DNA of 64,000 nt from Lutibacter sp. (GCF_016342705.1 NZ_JAEINV010000008.1:1-64000), one strand, 5' to 3'. Positions 45,625 through 56,258 are shown, numbered from the stretch's first letter. Numbers and translations are program-made. The notes: a model not told the origin generated them from the sequence alone.

Positions 45625-46727
45625 AAATTAAAACCATAACCTGCCACGAAGTTTATAATTACGGCGCAAGTTTACAGGAGTTTGCCTTATTAATCTACCT
45701 AGAAAGTTTAGGACATACAGTAGAAGCAATCCATTATAAGCCTATGTATTTATCTCAACATTTTAATTTAAAAGCAGTCTCAAATCCTAGGTTTGAGAAG
45801 CCTTTTTTGAAACAACTATATATTTTAGCAAAATTAATAGGGAGGTTAAAAGATTTAAAACGGAAAAAGGCATTTGATTTATTCGCAACAAAATACATTC
45901 CTACAGGGAAGATAAGATATGCAAATAATGATGAATTAAAAGAAAACCCTCCAGAAGCAGATGCATTTATTTGTGGAAGTGACCAAATTTGGAATTCTTT
46001 TTTTGAAAATGGAAAAGACCCTGCTTTTTATTTAGATTTTGTGCCAGATACTAAACTTAAAATATCATATGCAGCAAGTTTTGCAATTGATGAAATTAAA
46101 GAAGATTTAAAACCCTTTGTAAAAGCAAAAATAAGTCGAATTGACCATATCTCTGTACGTGAAACTTCAGGAGTTACTATATTAAATAATTTAGGAATTG
46201 AAAATGTAGTACAAGTTTTAGACCCTGTTTTTTTATTAAGTGCCAATTATTGGAAAGAAACATTTGTAAAAAGCATTGATAAAAAATTCATTTTTGTGTA
46301 TGATTTTGATTCCAATCCTTTGATAAAGCAGATTGCCTTAGATTTAAAAAAAGAAAAAGGCTTTAAAATTTATACGGTCAATAAAAATATAAACTATGCA
46401 GATGAAAGTTACTATTTAGAAGGGCCTGAACAATTTATAAGTTTAATGTATTGTGCACAATTTGTTATTACTAATTCGTTTCATGCAGCTGCATTTTCAT
46501 TAATTTTTGAAAAACAATTTGTTGTTGTAAACAGAATGGAAAGTATAAATACAAGAATGCGTGATTTGTTATATTTATTAAATATTCAAAATTCTCTGAT
46601 ATCCTGTTTTTCAGAGTTTAAAGAAATGGAGAGAATTAATTATGGTGTAATTAATTCTCATGTGTTAGACAATATTATTCATTCAAAGGCATTCTTATTA
46701 GAATCTTTAAAATTAAAAAATAAATGA
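45621..46727 (+). CDS. Polysaccharide pyruvyl transferase family protein
   Basis: A 368-residue member of the pyruvyl transferase/CsaB family. TCHEVYNYGASLQEFAL at the N-terminus, ADAFICGSDQIWN (about residues 112-124) and ITNSFHAAAFSLIFEKQFVVV (about 282-302) are the conserved blocks. It may add ketal-linked pyruvate to a sugar of the repeat unit. It overlaps its neighbours on both sides by four bases. Confidence 0.85.
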   Translation: MKIKTITCHEVYNYGASLQEFALLIYLESLGHTVEAIHYKPMYLSQHFNLKAVSNPRFEKPFLKQLYILAKLIGRLKDLKRKKAFDLFATKYIPTGKIRYANNDELKENPPEADAFICGSDQIWNSFFENGKDPAFYLDFVPDTKLKISYAASFAIDEIKEDLKPFVKAKISRIDHISVRETSGVTILNNLGIENVVQVLDPVFLLSANYWKETFVKSIDKKFIFVYDFDSNPLIKQIALDLKKEKGFKIYTVNKNINYADESYYLEGPEQFISLMYCAQFVITNSFHAAAFSLIFEKQFVVVNRMESINTRMRDLLYLLNIQNSLISCFSEFKEMERINYGVINSHVLDNIIHSKAFLLESLKLKNK

Positions 46728-47863
46728 AAAAAGTAGTTTATATAATTGAGTCATTGAATTTAGGAGGAGCTGAAACTAGTTTGGTAACTTTTTTAATTAA
46801 TCTGGATTATTCTAAATATGAAGTAGACTTAATATTATTTACAGAGGAAAATTTTTTTATTAATTATCTTCCTAAAGAAGTAAATGTTATAATAATTGAT
46901 TTTCCAAAAATCAATATAATTAATAGAATTAAGTACAAATGCCAAAGGATTTTTAATTTTAAAAAATCACATTCAGCACAAATTCTTTGGAAACTAATCG
47001 ATTCAAAATTAAAAGTGTTTGAAAAAGATTATGATATTGCACATGCTTATAATCAAGGTTTTTCTACATACTACACTTCTAAATTTATAAAATCAAAAAA
47101 GAAGTTAGCTTGGATTAATATTGATTATCAGAAAGTAAAATATAAAATTCAATTTGATTTTCCATTTTACACAAAATATGATAAAGTTATTGCAATTTCA
47201 AATAAAGTTAAACAGGGTTTTGAAGAAGAGTTAAATAAAATTAATAAAACTGTTGATATAGAAACTATTAAACTTTTTGCTGATGAAAAAATTTTAGAGC
47301 AAAAATCATCTGAAAACCTTCCAATTAAGTTTGATAAAAATAAAATAAATATTGTTACAACTTGTAGATTATCAAAACAAAAAGGGTTGCATTTGGCTAT
47401 TGAAAGTTGTAGAAAATTGATTAATAAAGGATATGAAATTCATTGGTATGTAGTTGGTGAAGGGGAAGAGAGAGGCAATTTAGAAAAATTAATTAGAAAA
47501 AATAAGATTTCTAACCACTTTACGCTTTTAGGTAAAACAACTAATCCTTTTCCTTATATGAAAGCTTGTGATATATATGTTCAAACCAGCATTTTTGAAG
47601 GCTGGGGTTTGACCGTTATTGAAGCTTTATTATTGAGGAAGTTGGTAGTTTCAACAAATTTCCCAACGGCGTATGATATTATTGTTAATAACATGACAGG
47701 ATTAATATCAGAGATGGAAAGTGATGATATTGTGAGAAATATTGAACGTTACATTTTAGATGAAGATTTTACAGAAAGTATAAAAGAGAATCTTTTAAAA
47801 AGAAAAAATTTCGACAAAGAAGAATCATTAAATAAATTGGAAGAAATTATTATATCACTTTAA
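46724..47863 (+). CDS. Glycosyltransferase family 4
   Basis: A 379-residue GT-B enzyme. The N-terminal ESLNLGGAETSLVTFL loop and the C-terminal donor-binding motif FEGWGLTVIEALLLRK with E-x7-E spacing mark a retaining GT4. Its donor and acceptor are unknown. The start overlaps the pyruvyl transferase stop (ATGA). Confidence 0.9.
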   Translation: MKKVVYIIESLNLGGAETSLVTFLINLDYSKYEVDLILFTEENFFINYLPKEVNVIIIDFPKINIINRIKYKCQRIFNFKKSHSAQILWKLIDSKLKVFEKDYDIAHAYNQGFSTYYTSKFIKSKKKLAWINIDYQKVKYKIQFDFPFYTKYDKVIAISNKVKQGFEEELNKINKTVDIETIKLFADEKILEQKSSENLPIKFDKNKINIVTTCRLSKQKGLHLAIESCRKLINKGYEIHWYVVGEGEERGNLEKLIRKNKISNHFTLLGKTTNPFPYMKACDIYVQTSIFEGWGLTVIEALLLRKLVVSTNFPTAYDIIVNNMTGLISEMESDDIVRNIERYILDEDFTESIKENLLKRKNFDKEESLNKLEEIIISL

Positions 47864-47888
47864 TAGTATCATTTTAAATTATTTGTTG

Positions 47889-47917
47889 TTGGTAAATATA
47901 AATTAAAGGTATTTTTG
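47889..47917 (+). promoter_or_regulatory. Candidate internal promoter of the polysaccharide locus
   Basis: TTG at 47889-47891 and TATTTTTG at 47910-47917 in the only gap of the flippase-to-transferase run fit the Bacteroidota consensus with 18-base spacing. It would start transcription ahead of the next glycosyltransferase. Confidence 0.45.
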
Positions 47918-48010
47918 TTTCGCAATATTCCATTTTATATTTATAGTAGGAATATTAATTTATAATTGAAAAGGTATTTGTAAAATATTAAGAATATATA
48001 AATTGCAACA

Positions 48011-49108
48011 ATGAAACTACTCTACATCACAAATGGTATTAATGGGGCAGGAGGTTTAGAGCGCGTGCTCTCTATTAAAGCTTCTTATTTAGCAGATGAA
48101 TATGGTTATCAGGTAACAATTCTGTCATTAAATGATGCACATTTGAATCCATTTTATACCTTTTCAGATAAAATTAAAATGAAGAGTATTCGTGTAATTG
48201 GAAATCCTTTGCAATACGCTATTTTATATATAAAAGGTATTCAAAATGTGGTTTCAGAAGTCAACCCTGATGTGATTGCTGTTTGCGATGATGGATTAAA
48301 GGCTTTTTTTACACCACTAATTTTAGGTGAAAAGATTCCCATTATTTATGAACGACACGTGTCTAAATTAATAGAACAACATGCTTCAGATGGTTTTGTA
48401 AAACGTATTTCAACTAAAATAAAATGGTTTTTGATGAATACCTTAGGAAACAAATTTCAAAAATTTGTGGTGTTAACCAAGGGCAATTTATTAGAGTGGA
48501 AAAAACTATCAAATTTACAAGTAATTTCAAATCCTTTATCTTTCTTTCCTACAAGATCAAGCTCTTTAGAAAATAAAAAAGTAATTGCAGTAGGGAAACA
48601 AGGCTATCAAAAAGGATACGACTTATTGTTACCTGCTTGGAAAATTGTAGCCCAAAAGCATCCAGATTGGAAATTAGAAGTTTACGGAACTTTTAATCCT
48701 AAAGAGAATTTGGAACCACTTGCAATTGAACTGGAAATAGAGAAATCAGTTTCGTTTAAATTACCTGTAAAAGAAATTGAACAAAAATATTTAGAAGCAG
48801 CTATTTATGTAATGAGTTCTCGTTATGAGGGGTTTGGCATGGTGCTAATAGAGGCTATGGCATGTGGTGTTCCGTGCGTGTCTTTTAATTGTAATTATGG
48901 CCCTTCGGATATTATTAAAAATGGTGTTGACGGCTATTTAGCAGCACAACAAAATAGTGAAGCGTTGGCTTCAAAACTATTACTTTTAATAGAAAATGAA
49001 GCATTGCGCAAAGAACTAGGCCAAAAAGCCAAACAAAACGTTCAGCGTTATTTGCCAGAAAAGATTCTAAAGCAGTGGGATGAATTATTTAAATCGGTTG
49101 TGCAATGA
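48011..49108 (+). CDS. Glycosyltransferase family 4
   Basis: A 365-residue GT-B enzyme with NGINGAGGLERVLS at the acceptor side and SSRYEGFGMVLIEAMACGVP at the donor side. It resembles WcaK/AmsD-like or galactosyl-type GT4 proteins. It follows a 147-base gap that may hold a promoter, and overlaps the next gene by four bases. Confidence 0.9.
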   Translation: MKLLYITNGINGAGGLERVLSIKASYLADEYGYQVTILSLNDAHLNPFYTFSDKIKMKSIRVIGNPLQYAILYIKGIQNVVSEVNPDVIAVCDDGLKAFFTPLILGEKIPIIYERHVSKLIEQHASDGFVKRISTKIKWFLMNTLGNKFQKFVVLTKGNLLEWKKLSNLQVISNPLSFFPTRSSSLENKKVIAVGKQGYQKGYDLLLPAWKIVAQKHPDWKLEVYGTFNPKENLEPLAIELEIEKSVSFKLPVKEIEQKYLEAAIYVMSSRYEGFGMVLIEAMACGVPCVSFNCNYGPSDIIKNGVDGYLAAQQNSEALASKLLLLIENEALRKELGQKAKQNVQRYLPEKILKQWDELFKSVVQ

Positions 49109-50208
49109 AAATAATGTATGTAACGGATCAACTATATTTACATGGCGGTATAGAAAAAATAACCACAGAAAAAATGAATTATCTAACAGATAATTTTGGT
49201 TATGAAGTAATTTTATGCACTTCAGAGCATAAAGAGAATGCATTTGTTTATAAACTGTCTAAAAAAGTAAGGCACCTAGATTTAGGGATTAATTATTTTC
49301 GGAAGCTCAGTTATTTTCATCCTAAAAATTTACTCAAAAGTATATCTCACTATAGAGCTTTAAGAAAATTAATTCAACAAGAAAAACCAGCTATTATTAT
49401 TTCTGTAAATTATACACCAGAGCAGTTTTTTTTACCTTTTATAGCTAAGGAAATAGCAAAAGTTAAAGAGTTTCACTCTTCGGGGTATGTATTAAAAACT
49501 CCAGTGAATTTAATGGATAAGCTAAAATACCAAATGTTTTTATTGTTGGATAAATACCATATTAAAGTTGTTTTAAATGATTGTGAAAAACAATATTATC
49601 CTTTTAAAAACATTGAAGTAATACCTAATTTTATTAGTTATAATAATAAATTAAAATCAACAGTTGTTAAAGAAAAAACAATTATTGCTGCGGGTAGAAT
49701 AGCACCAGTAAAACAATTTGATCATTTAATAAAAGCTTGGAGTTTAATTGCAACTAATTTTCCAGATTGGCGTGTTAAAATTTTTGGTGATGGTGATGCC
49801 GAACTTTCGTTAAAATTGGAAGGTTTAATAAAGGAATTAAAGGTGCCTAATATTTATTTAATGGGAGCAACCAATTGTTTAGAAGAAGAATTTCAAAAAT
49901 CTTCTTGTTATGCCATGACCTCTGCAACGGAATGTTTTCCGATGGTGCTTTTGGAAGCAATGTCGCAAGGTTTGCCAATTGTTTCGTATGATTGTCCTCA
50001 CGGGCCAAGTACTATAATTACAGATAGTGAAGATGGTATTCTTGTTGATCACAATGATATTGATATTTTTGCAAATAAATTAGCTTTTTTAATATCAAAT
50101 AAGGATTTAAGAGATTTAATGAGCAAAGAAGCCATAAAAAAAGCTTCAAAATTTGAAGCTAAAGTAATAATGCAACAGTGGAAAAAACTATTTTTAAATA
50201 TTAAATAA
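49105..50208 (+). CDS. Glycosyltransferase family 4
   Basis: A 367-residue GT-B enzyme (DQLYLHGGIEKITTEK; AAGRIAPVKQFDHLI; ECFPMVLLEAMSQGLP). It is similar in plan to the preceding gene, with which it overlaps (ATGA), and the two may be ancient paralogues. Sugar specificity is unknown. Confidence 0.9.
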   Translation: MKIMYVTDQLYLHGGIEKITTEKMNYLTDNFGYEVILCTSEHKENAFVYKLSKKVRHLDLGINYFRKLSYFHPKNLLKSISHYRALRKLIQQEKPAIIISVNYTPEQFFLPFIAKEIAKVKEFHSSGYVLKTPVNLMDKLKYQMFLLLDKYHIKVVLNDCEKQYYPFKNIEVIPNFISYNNKLKSTVVKEKTIIAAGRIAPVKQFDHLIKAWSLIATNFPDWRVKIFGDGDAELSLKLEGLIKELKVPNIYLMGATNCLEEEFQKSSCYAMTSATECFPMVLLEAMSQGLPIVSYDCPHGPSTIITDSEDGILVDHNDIDIFANKLAFLISNKDLRDLMSKEAIKKASKFEAKVIMQQWKKLFLNIK

Positions 50209-50214
50209 TACATC

Positions 50215-51300
50215 ATGTTTGATTGGATTCCCTTACCATATTACACACCCGTATTTTATAATACAATGTTGGTGGTGATTGTTTTAGCTGCATTGCAGCT
50301 ATTTACAAAAGGGTATGTTATTCAAAATCCAAATAAAAAAGAATATGCGTCAATACTATTACTCATATTAGTTACCTTTTATTTGGGGTTACGTCCTGTA
50401 AGTGGTAGGTATTTTGGAGATATGGGAATGTATAATTATGAATTTGAACATTATGCCAAAGGAGGTGAAATATTTAAATCAAGAGATTTTGTGTGGAATG
50501 TTTTTATGAAGTTTTGTAGTAGTATAATGAGTGCCAAATTATTTTTTTTACTATGCGCTACTTTATATATTTTACCATTATACTTAGCTTGTAAAAAGTG
50601 GTTAGGAAAAGATAGTTATTTTTTATTTTTAATGTTTGTGGCTTCCTTTTCATTTTGGGCTTATGGTATAAATGGCATTCGTAATGGGATAGCTACTTCA
50701 TTATTTGTTTTAGCATTAACCTATTATAAAAAGAGATACATACAATTTAGCTTGTTAGCAATTTCTTATTTTATACATGGAAGTATGTTAATTCCATTGG
50801 CAGCATTTGTGTTGACGCTTTTTTATAAAAACCCAAAGTATTATTTATTAGGCTGGTTACTTGCAATTCCCTTATCTCTAGCTTTTGGTAGTTTTATTGA
50901 AAATATTTTCTTGTCACTTGGTATTAGTGACCAAAGAGTCAGTTACTTAACAATGAGTGAGTTTGATGATCAGTTTTCATCTTTAGGTTTTCGTTGGGAT
51001 TTTTTAGTATATAGTGCTGCTGCTATATATGCAGGGTATTATTTTATAATAAAGCTGAAATTTAAAGATAAAATATATATTCAATTATTTAATATTTATG
51101 TAACAGCCAATGCTTTTTGGATTTTGGTAATACGTGCTAGTTTTTCTAACCGTTTTGCCTATTTATCATGGTTTTTAATGGCAATAATTATATTTTATCC
51201 TTTTTTTAAACAACAATTTTTTAAACAACAACAAAAAGTATTGGCTTATTTAGTATTGGCTTATTTTGGATTTACATATTTTATGTTTTTAATTATTTAG
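50215..51300 (+). CDS. EpsG-type polysaccharide polymerase (Wzy function)
   Basis: A 361-residue membrane protein with about ten hydrophobic segments. It has the EpsG family features LGLRPVSGRYFGDMGMYNYEF and SFWAYGINGIRNGIATSLFVL, followed by FIHGSMLIPL. Such proteins polymerise lipid-linked repeat units in the periplasm. This is the only polymerase candidate in the locus, matching the single flippase. Confidence 0.85.
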   Translation: MFDWIPLPYYTPVFYNTMLVVIVLAALQLFTKGYVIQNPNKKEYASILLLILVTFYLGLRPVSGRYFGDMGMYNYEFEHYAKGGEIFKSRDFVWNVFMKFCSSIMSAKLFFLLCATLYILPLYLACKKWLGKDSYFLFLMFVASFSFWAYGINGIRNGIATSLFVLALTYYKKRYIQFSLLAISYFIHGSMLIPLAAFVLTLFYKNPKYYLLGWLLAIPLSLAFGSFIENIFLSLGISDQRVSYLTMSEFDDQFSSLGFRWDFLVYSAAAIYAGYYFIIKLKFKDKIYIQLFNIYVTANAFWILVIRASFSNRFAYLSWFLMAIIIFYPFFKQQFFKQQQKVLAYLVLAYFGFTYFMFLII

Positions 51301-51302
51301 TT

Positions 51303-52037
51303 ATGAAAAAGGTTATTAAAATTATTTTGCCTCAAATATTTATAAATTTATGTTTAAGAGTTGTAACTTTCATTTCTATCCAGTTATATAAATTTAGGTT
51401 TGGAGATTTTAAAATTAGAAAAAACACAAGTGATTTTAGCGTTTTTTCTAGCGTATTTGTGTTAAAGGAATTTAAATTGCCTATAAAAGTTAATCCTAAA
51501 CTTATTATTGATGCTGGCGCCTATACTGGGATTTCGTCATTATATTTTTCATTATATTATCCCAATTCGACTATCATTGCTATAGAGCCTGAAACTTCAA
51601 ATTTTGAGGTTTTAAAACTAAATACAATTAGAAGAAAAAATATTAATCTAATTAAAGCAGGTATTTGGTATCAGAAATCGTTTCTTAAAATTAAAAATAT
51701 TAACAAAGGAAAATGGAGTTTTCAAGTTCATGAAGTTTTAGAAACGGATGATTTCGATATAAAAGCAATTACTATAGATTCAATTTTGAAAGAATCAAAA
51801 TTTAAATATATAGATATATTAAAACTTGATATTGAAGGTGCCGAAATAGAAGTTTTTTCAAAAGGTTCTATTGAATGGTTAGAGAAAACTAATATAATAA
51901 TTGTAGAACTTCACGATAGATTTAAGGATGGTTGTTCGGATTCTCTTTATAAGTCAATTAATGTAGCTGATTGGAAAATTTATAAAAATGGTGAAAAGGT
52001 AGTTTTAATAAGAAAAAAAATATTAATAAATGAATAG
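51303..52037 (+). CDS. FkbM family methyltransferase
   Basis: A 244-residue SAM-dependent methyltransferase. The SAM-binding motif LIIDAGAYTGISSLYF (about residues 67-82) is followed by IAIEPETSNFEVLKLN and the ILKLDIEGAEIEVF segment. FkbM proteins O-methylate sugars. It starts two bases after the polymerase stop. Confidence 0.88.
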   Translation: MKKVIKIILPQIFINLCLRVVTFISIQLYKFRFGDFKIRKNTSDFSVFSSVFVLKEFKLPIKVNPKLIIDAGAYTGISSLYFSLYYPNSTIIAIEPETSNFEVLKLNTIRRKNINLIKAGIWYQKSFLKIKNINKGKWSFQVHEVLETDDFDIKAITIDSILKESKFKYIDILKLDIEGAEIEVFSKGSIEWLEKTNIIIVELHDRFKDGCSDSLYKSINVADWKIYKNGEKVVLIRKKILINE

Positions 52038-52046
52038 GGGGAAATT

Positions 52047-53108
52047 ATGAAAAATAACATCAAGATTTCTGTAATAATACCGGTATATAATACCGGAAAA
52101 TATTTAAGAAAGTGTTTGAATTCAGTAATTAATCAAACAATTAAGGAAATTGAGATTATTGTCGTGAACGATGGTTCCACCGATAATAGCCTTTCTATTT
52201 GTGAAGAATTTTCAAAAAAAGATAAAAGGATTTTCATTATTGATAAGGCAAATGAAGGCCTTGAAATGGCTCGGAAAACTGGTTTAAAAAAGGCTTTAGG
52301 AGAATATGTTACACATTTGGATTCAGATGATTGGTTAAAAAAAAATGCTTTAGAAATATTATATAATGCAGCCACTAAATCCAATGCAGAAATTGTAAGT
52401 GGAAATAGTATGAGGGTAATGGATAAATTTGGTCTACTTAAACTTAAAAACCGCAGTGGTTTTATGTTATCGGATAATTTAATTATTCAAGAAGATTTTA
52501 TAAAATATTATTATAAAAATTTTTTTGGCATAAATATTTTTCCGGTATCGATGTGGGGGCGTTTATATAAAAAAAGTTTTATTGATAATATAGATGTAAT
52601 TCCAATTAGATGTTTAAAATTAGGAGAAGATTTGAATTATAATATTCAGGTATTTCCTGAAGCAAAAAATATTTATTTCACAAAGGAAGTAGTTTATAAT
52701 TATAGATTTGGAGGAATGACATCTAAATTTAATTCTGAAATTATAGAGGAAGCACTTAAGATGTATGTTCTAAAACAAGAAATGATTTTAAAATATAAAT
52801 TGCCAGAGTTAGATAAGTATATTAAAATTGAACTAAAGAATTATTTGAGAACCTATATTGAAATGTTACTTATATACAAGCCTTTTTCAAAAGAACAATC
52901 ATATGGAGAAATTGAAAAATTGATGGAGCATAATAATTATAAAGAAATAATAGCATTTTATAAAAAAAACGGTATTAATGGTGATGATTTTGCCGAAGCA
53001 TTAATTCAAAAAAATGTGAAAAGAATGTTTGAAATCATACAAATAAAAGTCACTAAAGAAAGATATGTTAGAAAACTTAAAATGTTTATTTCAAAAGTTT
53101 TAAATTAG
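52047..53108 (+). CDS. Glycosyltransferase family 2
   Basis: A 353-residue GT-A enzyme. ISVIIPVYNTGKYLRKCLNS starts the nucleotide-binding half, with VVNDGSTDNSL and the metal-binding HLDSDDWL (DxD-type). The C-terminal part has helices typical of polysaccharide GT2 proteins. Specificity unknown. Confidence 0.92.
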   Translation: MKNNIKISVIIPVYNTGKYLRKCLNSVINQTIKEIEIIVVNDGSTDNSLSICEEFSKKDKRIFIIDKANEGLEMARKTGLKKALGEYVTHLDSDDWLKKNALEILYNAATKSNAEIVSGNSMRVMDKFGLLKLKNRSGFMLSDNLIIQEDFIKYYYKNFFGINIFPVSMWGRLYKKSFIDNIDVIPIRCLKLGEDLNYNIQVFPEAKNIYFTKEVVYNYRFGGMTSKFNSEIIEEALKMYVLKQEMILKYKLPELDKYIKIELKNYLRTYIEMLLIYKPFSKEQSYGEIEKLMEHNNYKEIIAFYKKNGINGDDFAEALIQKNVKRMFEIIQIKVTKERYVRKLKMFISKVLN

Positions 53109-53111
53109 AAA

Positions 53112-53999
53112 ATGCTTAAGAAAATCACAGTATTTACGCCAACTTTTAACAGAGCCTATTGCCTGCATCAATTGTATGAAAGTTTATTAAGGCAATCATC
53201 AAAAGATTTTTGTTGGCTAGTTATTGATGATGGTTCAACGGATACAACCAAAGAGCTGGTTCAATCTTGGGTTATAACAGCTGAAATTGAAATAAAATAT
53301 GTGTATCAAGATAATCAAGGAATGCATGGTGCCCATAATACTGCATATCAATTAATTGAAACGGAATTAAATGTATGTATAGATTCAGATGATTATATGC
53401 CAGATAATGCTATTCAATTAATTTTAGATAAATGGAGTGAGGTATCTAATAAAGAAAACATGGCAGGGATTGTTGGGGTTGATATTTTTAAAGATGGTAA
53501 AATTGTTGGTGCTGAGATTCCGGATAAATTAGCTTCTAGTACACTATATGATTTGTATTATAAATATAAGATTAGTGGTGATAAAAAGTTGGTTTTAAGA
53601 ACTGAGATTGTAAAAGAGTATCCTAAATATCCACTATTTGGAGAGGAACGTTTTGTTCCCTTGGGAATTTTGTATTTAATGATTGATCAACAGTATCAAT
53701 TGGCCTGCTTAAATAAACCATTATGTGTGGTTGAATATTTACCTGATGGTTCTTCTCGTAATATTTTTAAACAGTATAAAAAAAATCCGAACGGCTTTAG
53801 ATATTCAAGAATTATTGAATTAAAGTATATTAAAAATTTTAAAATTAGTGTATTAAAAGTACTACATTTAATATCTTCAACTTTATTTATTGGCGACTAT
53901 CAATTTTTTAAAAACAACCCTCGGAAATGGTTGACTTTTATATGTTTACCTATGGGGTTACTATTTCATGTATATATACTTTTTAAAATAAAAAAATGA
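53112..53999 (+). CDS. Glycosyltransferase family 2
   Basis: A 295-residue GT-A enzyme (ITVFTPTFNRAYCLHQLYES, IDDGSTDTTKELV, CIDSDDYMPDNA). A hydrophobic C-terminus (about 270-292) may attach it to the membrane. It overlaps the next gene by four bases. Confidence 0.92.
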   Translation: MLKKITVFTPTFNRAYCLHQLYESLLRQSSKDFCWLVIDDGSTDTTKELVQSWVITAEIEIKYVYQDNQGMHGAHNTAYQLIETELNVCIDSDDYMPDNAIQLILDKWSEVSNKENMAGIVGVDIFKDGKIVGAEIPDKLASSTLYDLYYKYKISGDKKLVLRTEIVKEYPKYPLFGEERFVPLGILYLMIDQQYQLACLNKPLCVVEYLPDGSSRNIFKQYKKNPNGFRYSRIIELKYIKNFKISVLKVLHLISSTLFIGDYQFFKNNPRKWLTFICLPMGLLFHVYILFKIKK

Positions 54000-55105
54000 A
54001 AATTCTGCAAGTGATTAATAGTTTAAATACGGGTGGTGCAGAAAAGTTATTACTAGAAGGTATTCCTTTATACGCAAAAAAAAGGATGACAATGGATATT
54101 TTACTATTAAATGGCGCGGATACTCCTTTTTTAATAGCATTAAAAAAACAAGAGTGTTGCAATATTTATAGCTTAGGAAAAGGTTCTGTTTACAATCCTT
54201 TTATAATTTTGAAGCTAATCCCTTTCTTAAAAAAATATGATATAATACATGTTCATTTATTTCCTGCGCAATATTTCGTAGTATTTGCGAAACTAATTTC
54301 GTTTTCAAAAGTGCCATTAATTTTTACAGAGCATAGCACTAATAATAGGAGGTTGGAAAGCTCTATGATAAAATGGATTGATAAATATATTTATAAATTT
54401 TACAAACGAATTATTTGTATTACAGAAGAGGTTTTCAAGATTATACAAAAGCATTCAAATTTACCTAAAGAAAAATTTAGTATTATTAAAAATGGAGTGA
54501 ATGTTAGTGTTTTTAAAGAAAGTACTATCTTGAATAAAAATGAAATAATTCCAACCTTTAAACTGGAGCACAAAGTTGTAATTCAGGTATCCAGTTTTCA
54601 AGAACCAAAAGACCAACCCACTTTAATTAAAGCCATGAAGCATTTACCAGAATATGTAAAATTAATTTTAGTAGGGGAAGGAATTTTGAGAAAAGAATGC
54701 GAGAATTTGGTTAGAAAGTTGAATTTAGAAAATAGGATCTTTTTTTTAGGAATCCGTACAGATGTGCCACAATTGCTTAAAAGCTCAGATGTTGTAGTGC
54801 TTTCATCTAAATATGAAGGCTTATCTTTAGCTAGTATTGAAGGGATGGCTTCAGGAAAACCATTTATAGCATCTAATGTCCCAGGCTTAAAGGAAGTTGT
54901 TGATGGCGCTGGTTTATTGTTTCCGCAGGGAGATGAAATTGCATTAGCTGAAAAGATAACAGCTTTGATAACTAATGAAATACTATATAGTAAAGTTGCT
55001 GTGGCTTGTCAATCGAGAGCATTATTATATGATATAAATAATATGGTTGAAAAGCATATTGCATTGTATCAATCAATTGAATTAAATGAAAAAAAAATTA
55101 ATTAG
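53996..55105 (+). CDS. Glycosyltransferase family 4
   Basis: A 369-residue GT-B enzyme with NSLNTGGAEKLLLEG, EHSTNNRR, IKNGVNVSVFK and SSKYEGLSLASIEGMASGKP. Its end overlaps the next gene by 20 bases in another frame, an unusually long overlap for this locus. Confidence 0.92.
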   Translation: MKILQVINSLNTGGAEKLLLEGIPLYAKKRMTMDILLLNGADTPFLIALKKQECCNIYSLGKGSVYNPFIILKLIPFLKKYDIIHVHLFPAQYFVVFAKLISFSKVPLIFTEHSTNNRRLESSMIKWIDKYIYKFYKRIICITEEVFKIIQKHSNLPKEKFSIIKNGVNVSVFKESTILNKNEIIPTFKLEHKVVIQVSSFQEPKDQPTLIKAMKHLPEYVKLILVGEGILRKECENLVRKLNLENRIFFLGIRTDVPQLLKSSDVVVLSSKYEGLSLASIEGMASGKPFIASNVPGLKEVVDGAGLLFPQGDEIALAEKITALITNEILYSKVAVACQSRALLYDINNMVEKHIALYQSIELNEKKIN

Positions 55106-56258
55106 AACAGCAACTGTTTCCTTGTCTTTAGATGTTTTATTAAAGGGACAACTTCATTTTTTAAATGATTGTTACCAAGTAATTGCGGTTTCTGGTGCAG
55201 ATGAATTATTGCAAAAAGTGAAAGAACGTGAACAAATACAAGTAGTTCCAATTGAAATGCAACGTTCTATTTCACCTATTAAAGATGTAATATCTTTATG
55301 GAAACTGTACCAATGTTTTAAAAAAGAGAAACCAATCATTGTACATTCCATCACGCCGAAAGCGGGGCTATTAAGTATGGTAGCTGCCTATTTTGCAAAA
55401 GTTCCTATTCGGATACATACCTTTACCGGACTTATATTTCCTAGTAAAAAAGGGTGGATGCAATTAGTATTAATTGCTATGGATAGATTATTGTGCAAAT
55501 GCGCCACGCATATTTATCCGGAAGGTTTAGGTGTGAAAAATGATTTGATACACTATAGAATTACACAAAAACCATTAAAAGTTTTGGCAAATGGCAATGT
55601 AAACGGTATTGACACCTCCTATTTTAACCCACAACTATGTTCATCCAACCAAAATGAAGATTTAAAAAAGGAATTAGGAATCCATAAGGATGATTTCGTG
55701 TTTATTTTTGTGGGTAGGTTAGTTGGAGATAAAGGAATTAATGAATTGATAGGTGCTTTTAAAAAACTAACAGCCAATGGGCAACAACCTCAAGCGAAAC
55801 TACTTTTGGTAGGTCCTTTTGAAACGGAATTGGATCCTTTATCACAAAAAACGCTGTACGAAATTTCTGACAATTCAAAAATTATTACAGTAGGCTATCA
55901 AGATGATGTACGGCCTTATTTTGCCATTGCCGATGTATTGGTTTTTCCAAGCTATAGAGAGGGGTTTCCAAATGTTGTTTTGCAAGCTGGAGCAATGGAA
56001 TTGCCAAGCATTGTTACCGATATTAATGGTTGTAATGAAATTATTCATGAAGGGGAAAATGGCTGGATTGTTCCTCCAAAAGATGCAGAGGCAGTGTACA
56101 AAGCGATGGTGTATTGTTGTGAAAATCTTGAAATAGTGACCGCTATAAAGAAAGATACACGTGTCATGGTTACAAGCCGTTTTGAACAGCAACAGGTTTG
56201 GAATGCCTTATTGGAAGAATATCAAAGGCTAGAAAGTAGGTTACATACTAACCCTTAA
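55086..56258 (+). CDS. Glycosyltransferase family 4 (PglA-like)
   Basis: A 390-residue GT-B enzyme. The N-terminus (VIAVSGADELLQKVKER, IVHSITPKAGLLSMVAAY, RIHTFTGLIFP) is like PglA/CapM-type transferases that act on diacetylbacillosamine- or N-acetylfucosamine-type lipid-linked sugars, followed by FPSYREGFPNVVLQAGAMELP. Such an enzyme would fit as the second transferase after the phosphoglycosyl transferase. It ends the glycosyltransferase run. Confidence 0.88.
   Translation: MKKKLIRTATVSLSLDVLLKGQLHFLNDCYQVIAVSGADELLQKVKEREQIQVVPIEMQRSISPIKDVISLWKLYQCFKKEKPIIVHSITPKAGLLSMVAAYFAKVPIRIHTFTGLIFPSKKGWMQLVLIAMDRLLCKCATHIYPEGLGVKNDLIHYRITQKPLKVLANGNVNGIDTSYFNPQLCSSNQNEDLKKELGIHKDDFVFIFVGRLVGDKGINELIGAFKKLTANGQQPQAKLLLVGPFETELDPLSQKTLYEISDNSKIITVGYQDDVRPYFAIADVLVFPSYREGFPNVVLQAGAMELPSIVTDINGCNEIIHEGENGWIVPPKDAEAVYKAMVYCCENLEIVTAIKKDTRVMVTSRFEQQQVWNALLEEYQRLESRLHTNP

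Noticed and set aside
55903-56136. 77-codon forward reading frame inside a glycosyltransferase gene
   Set aside because: It is a shadow of the well-supported glycosyltransferase frame at 55086-56258.
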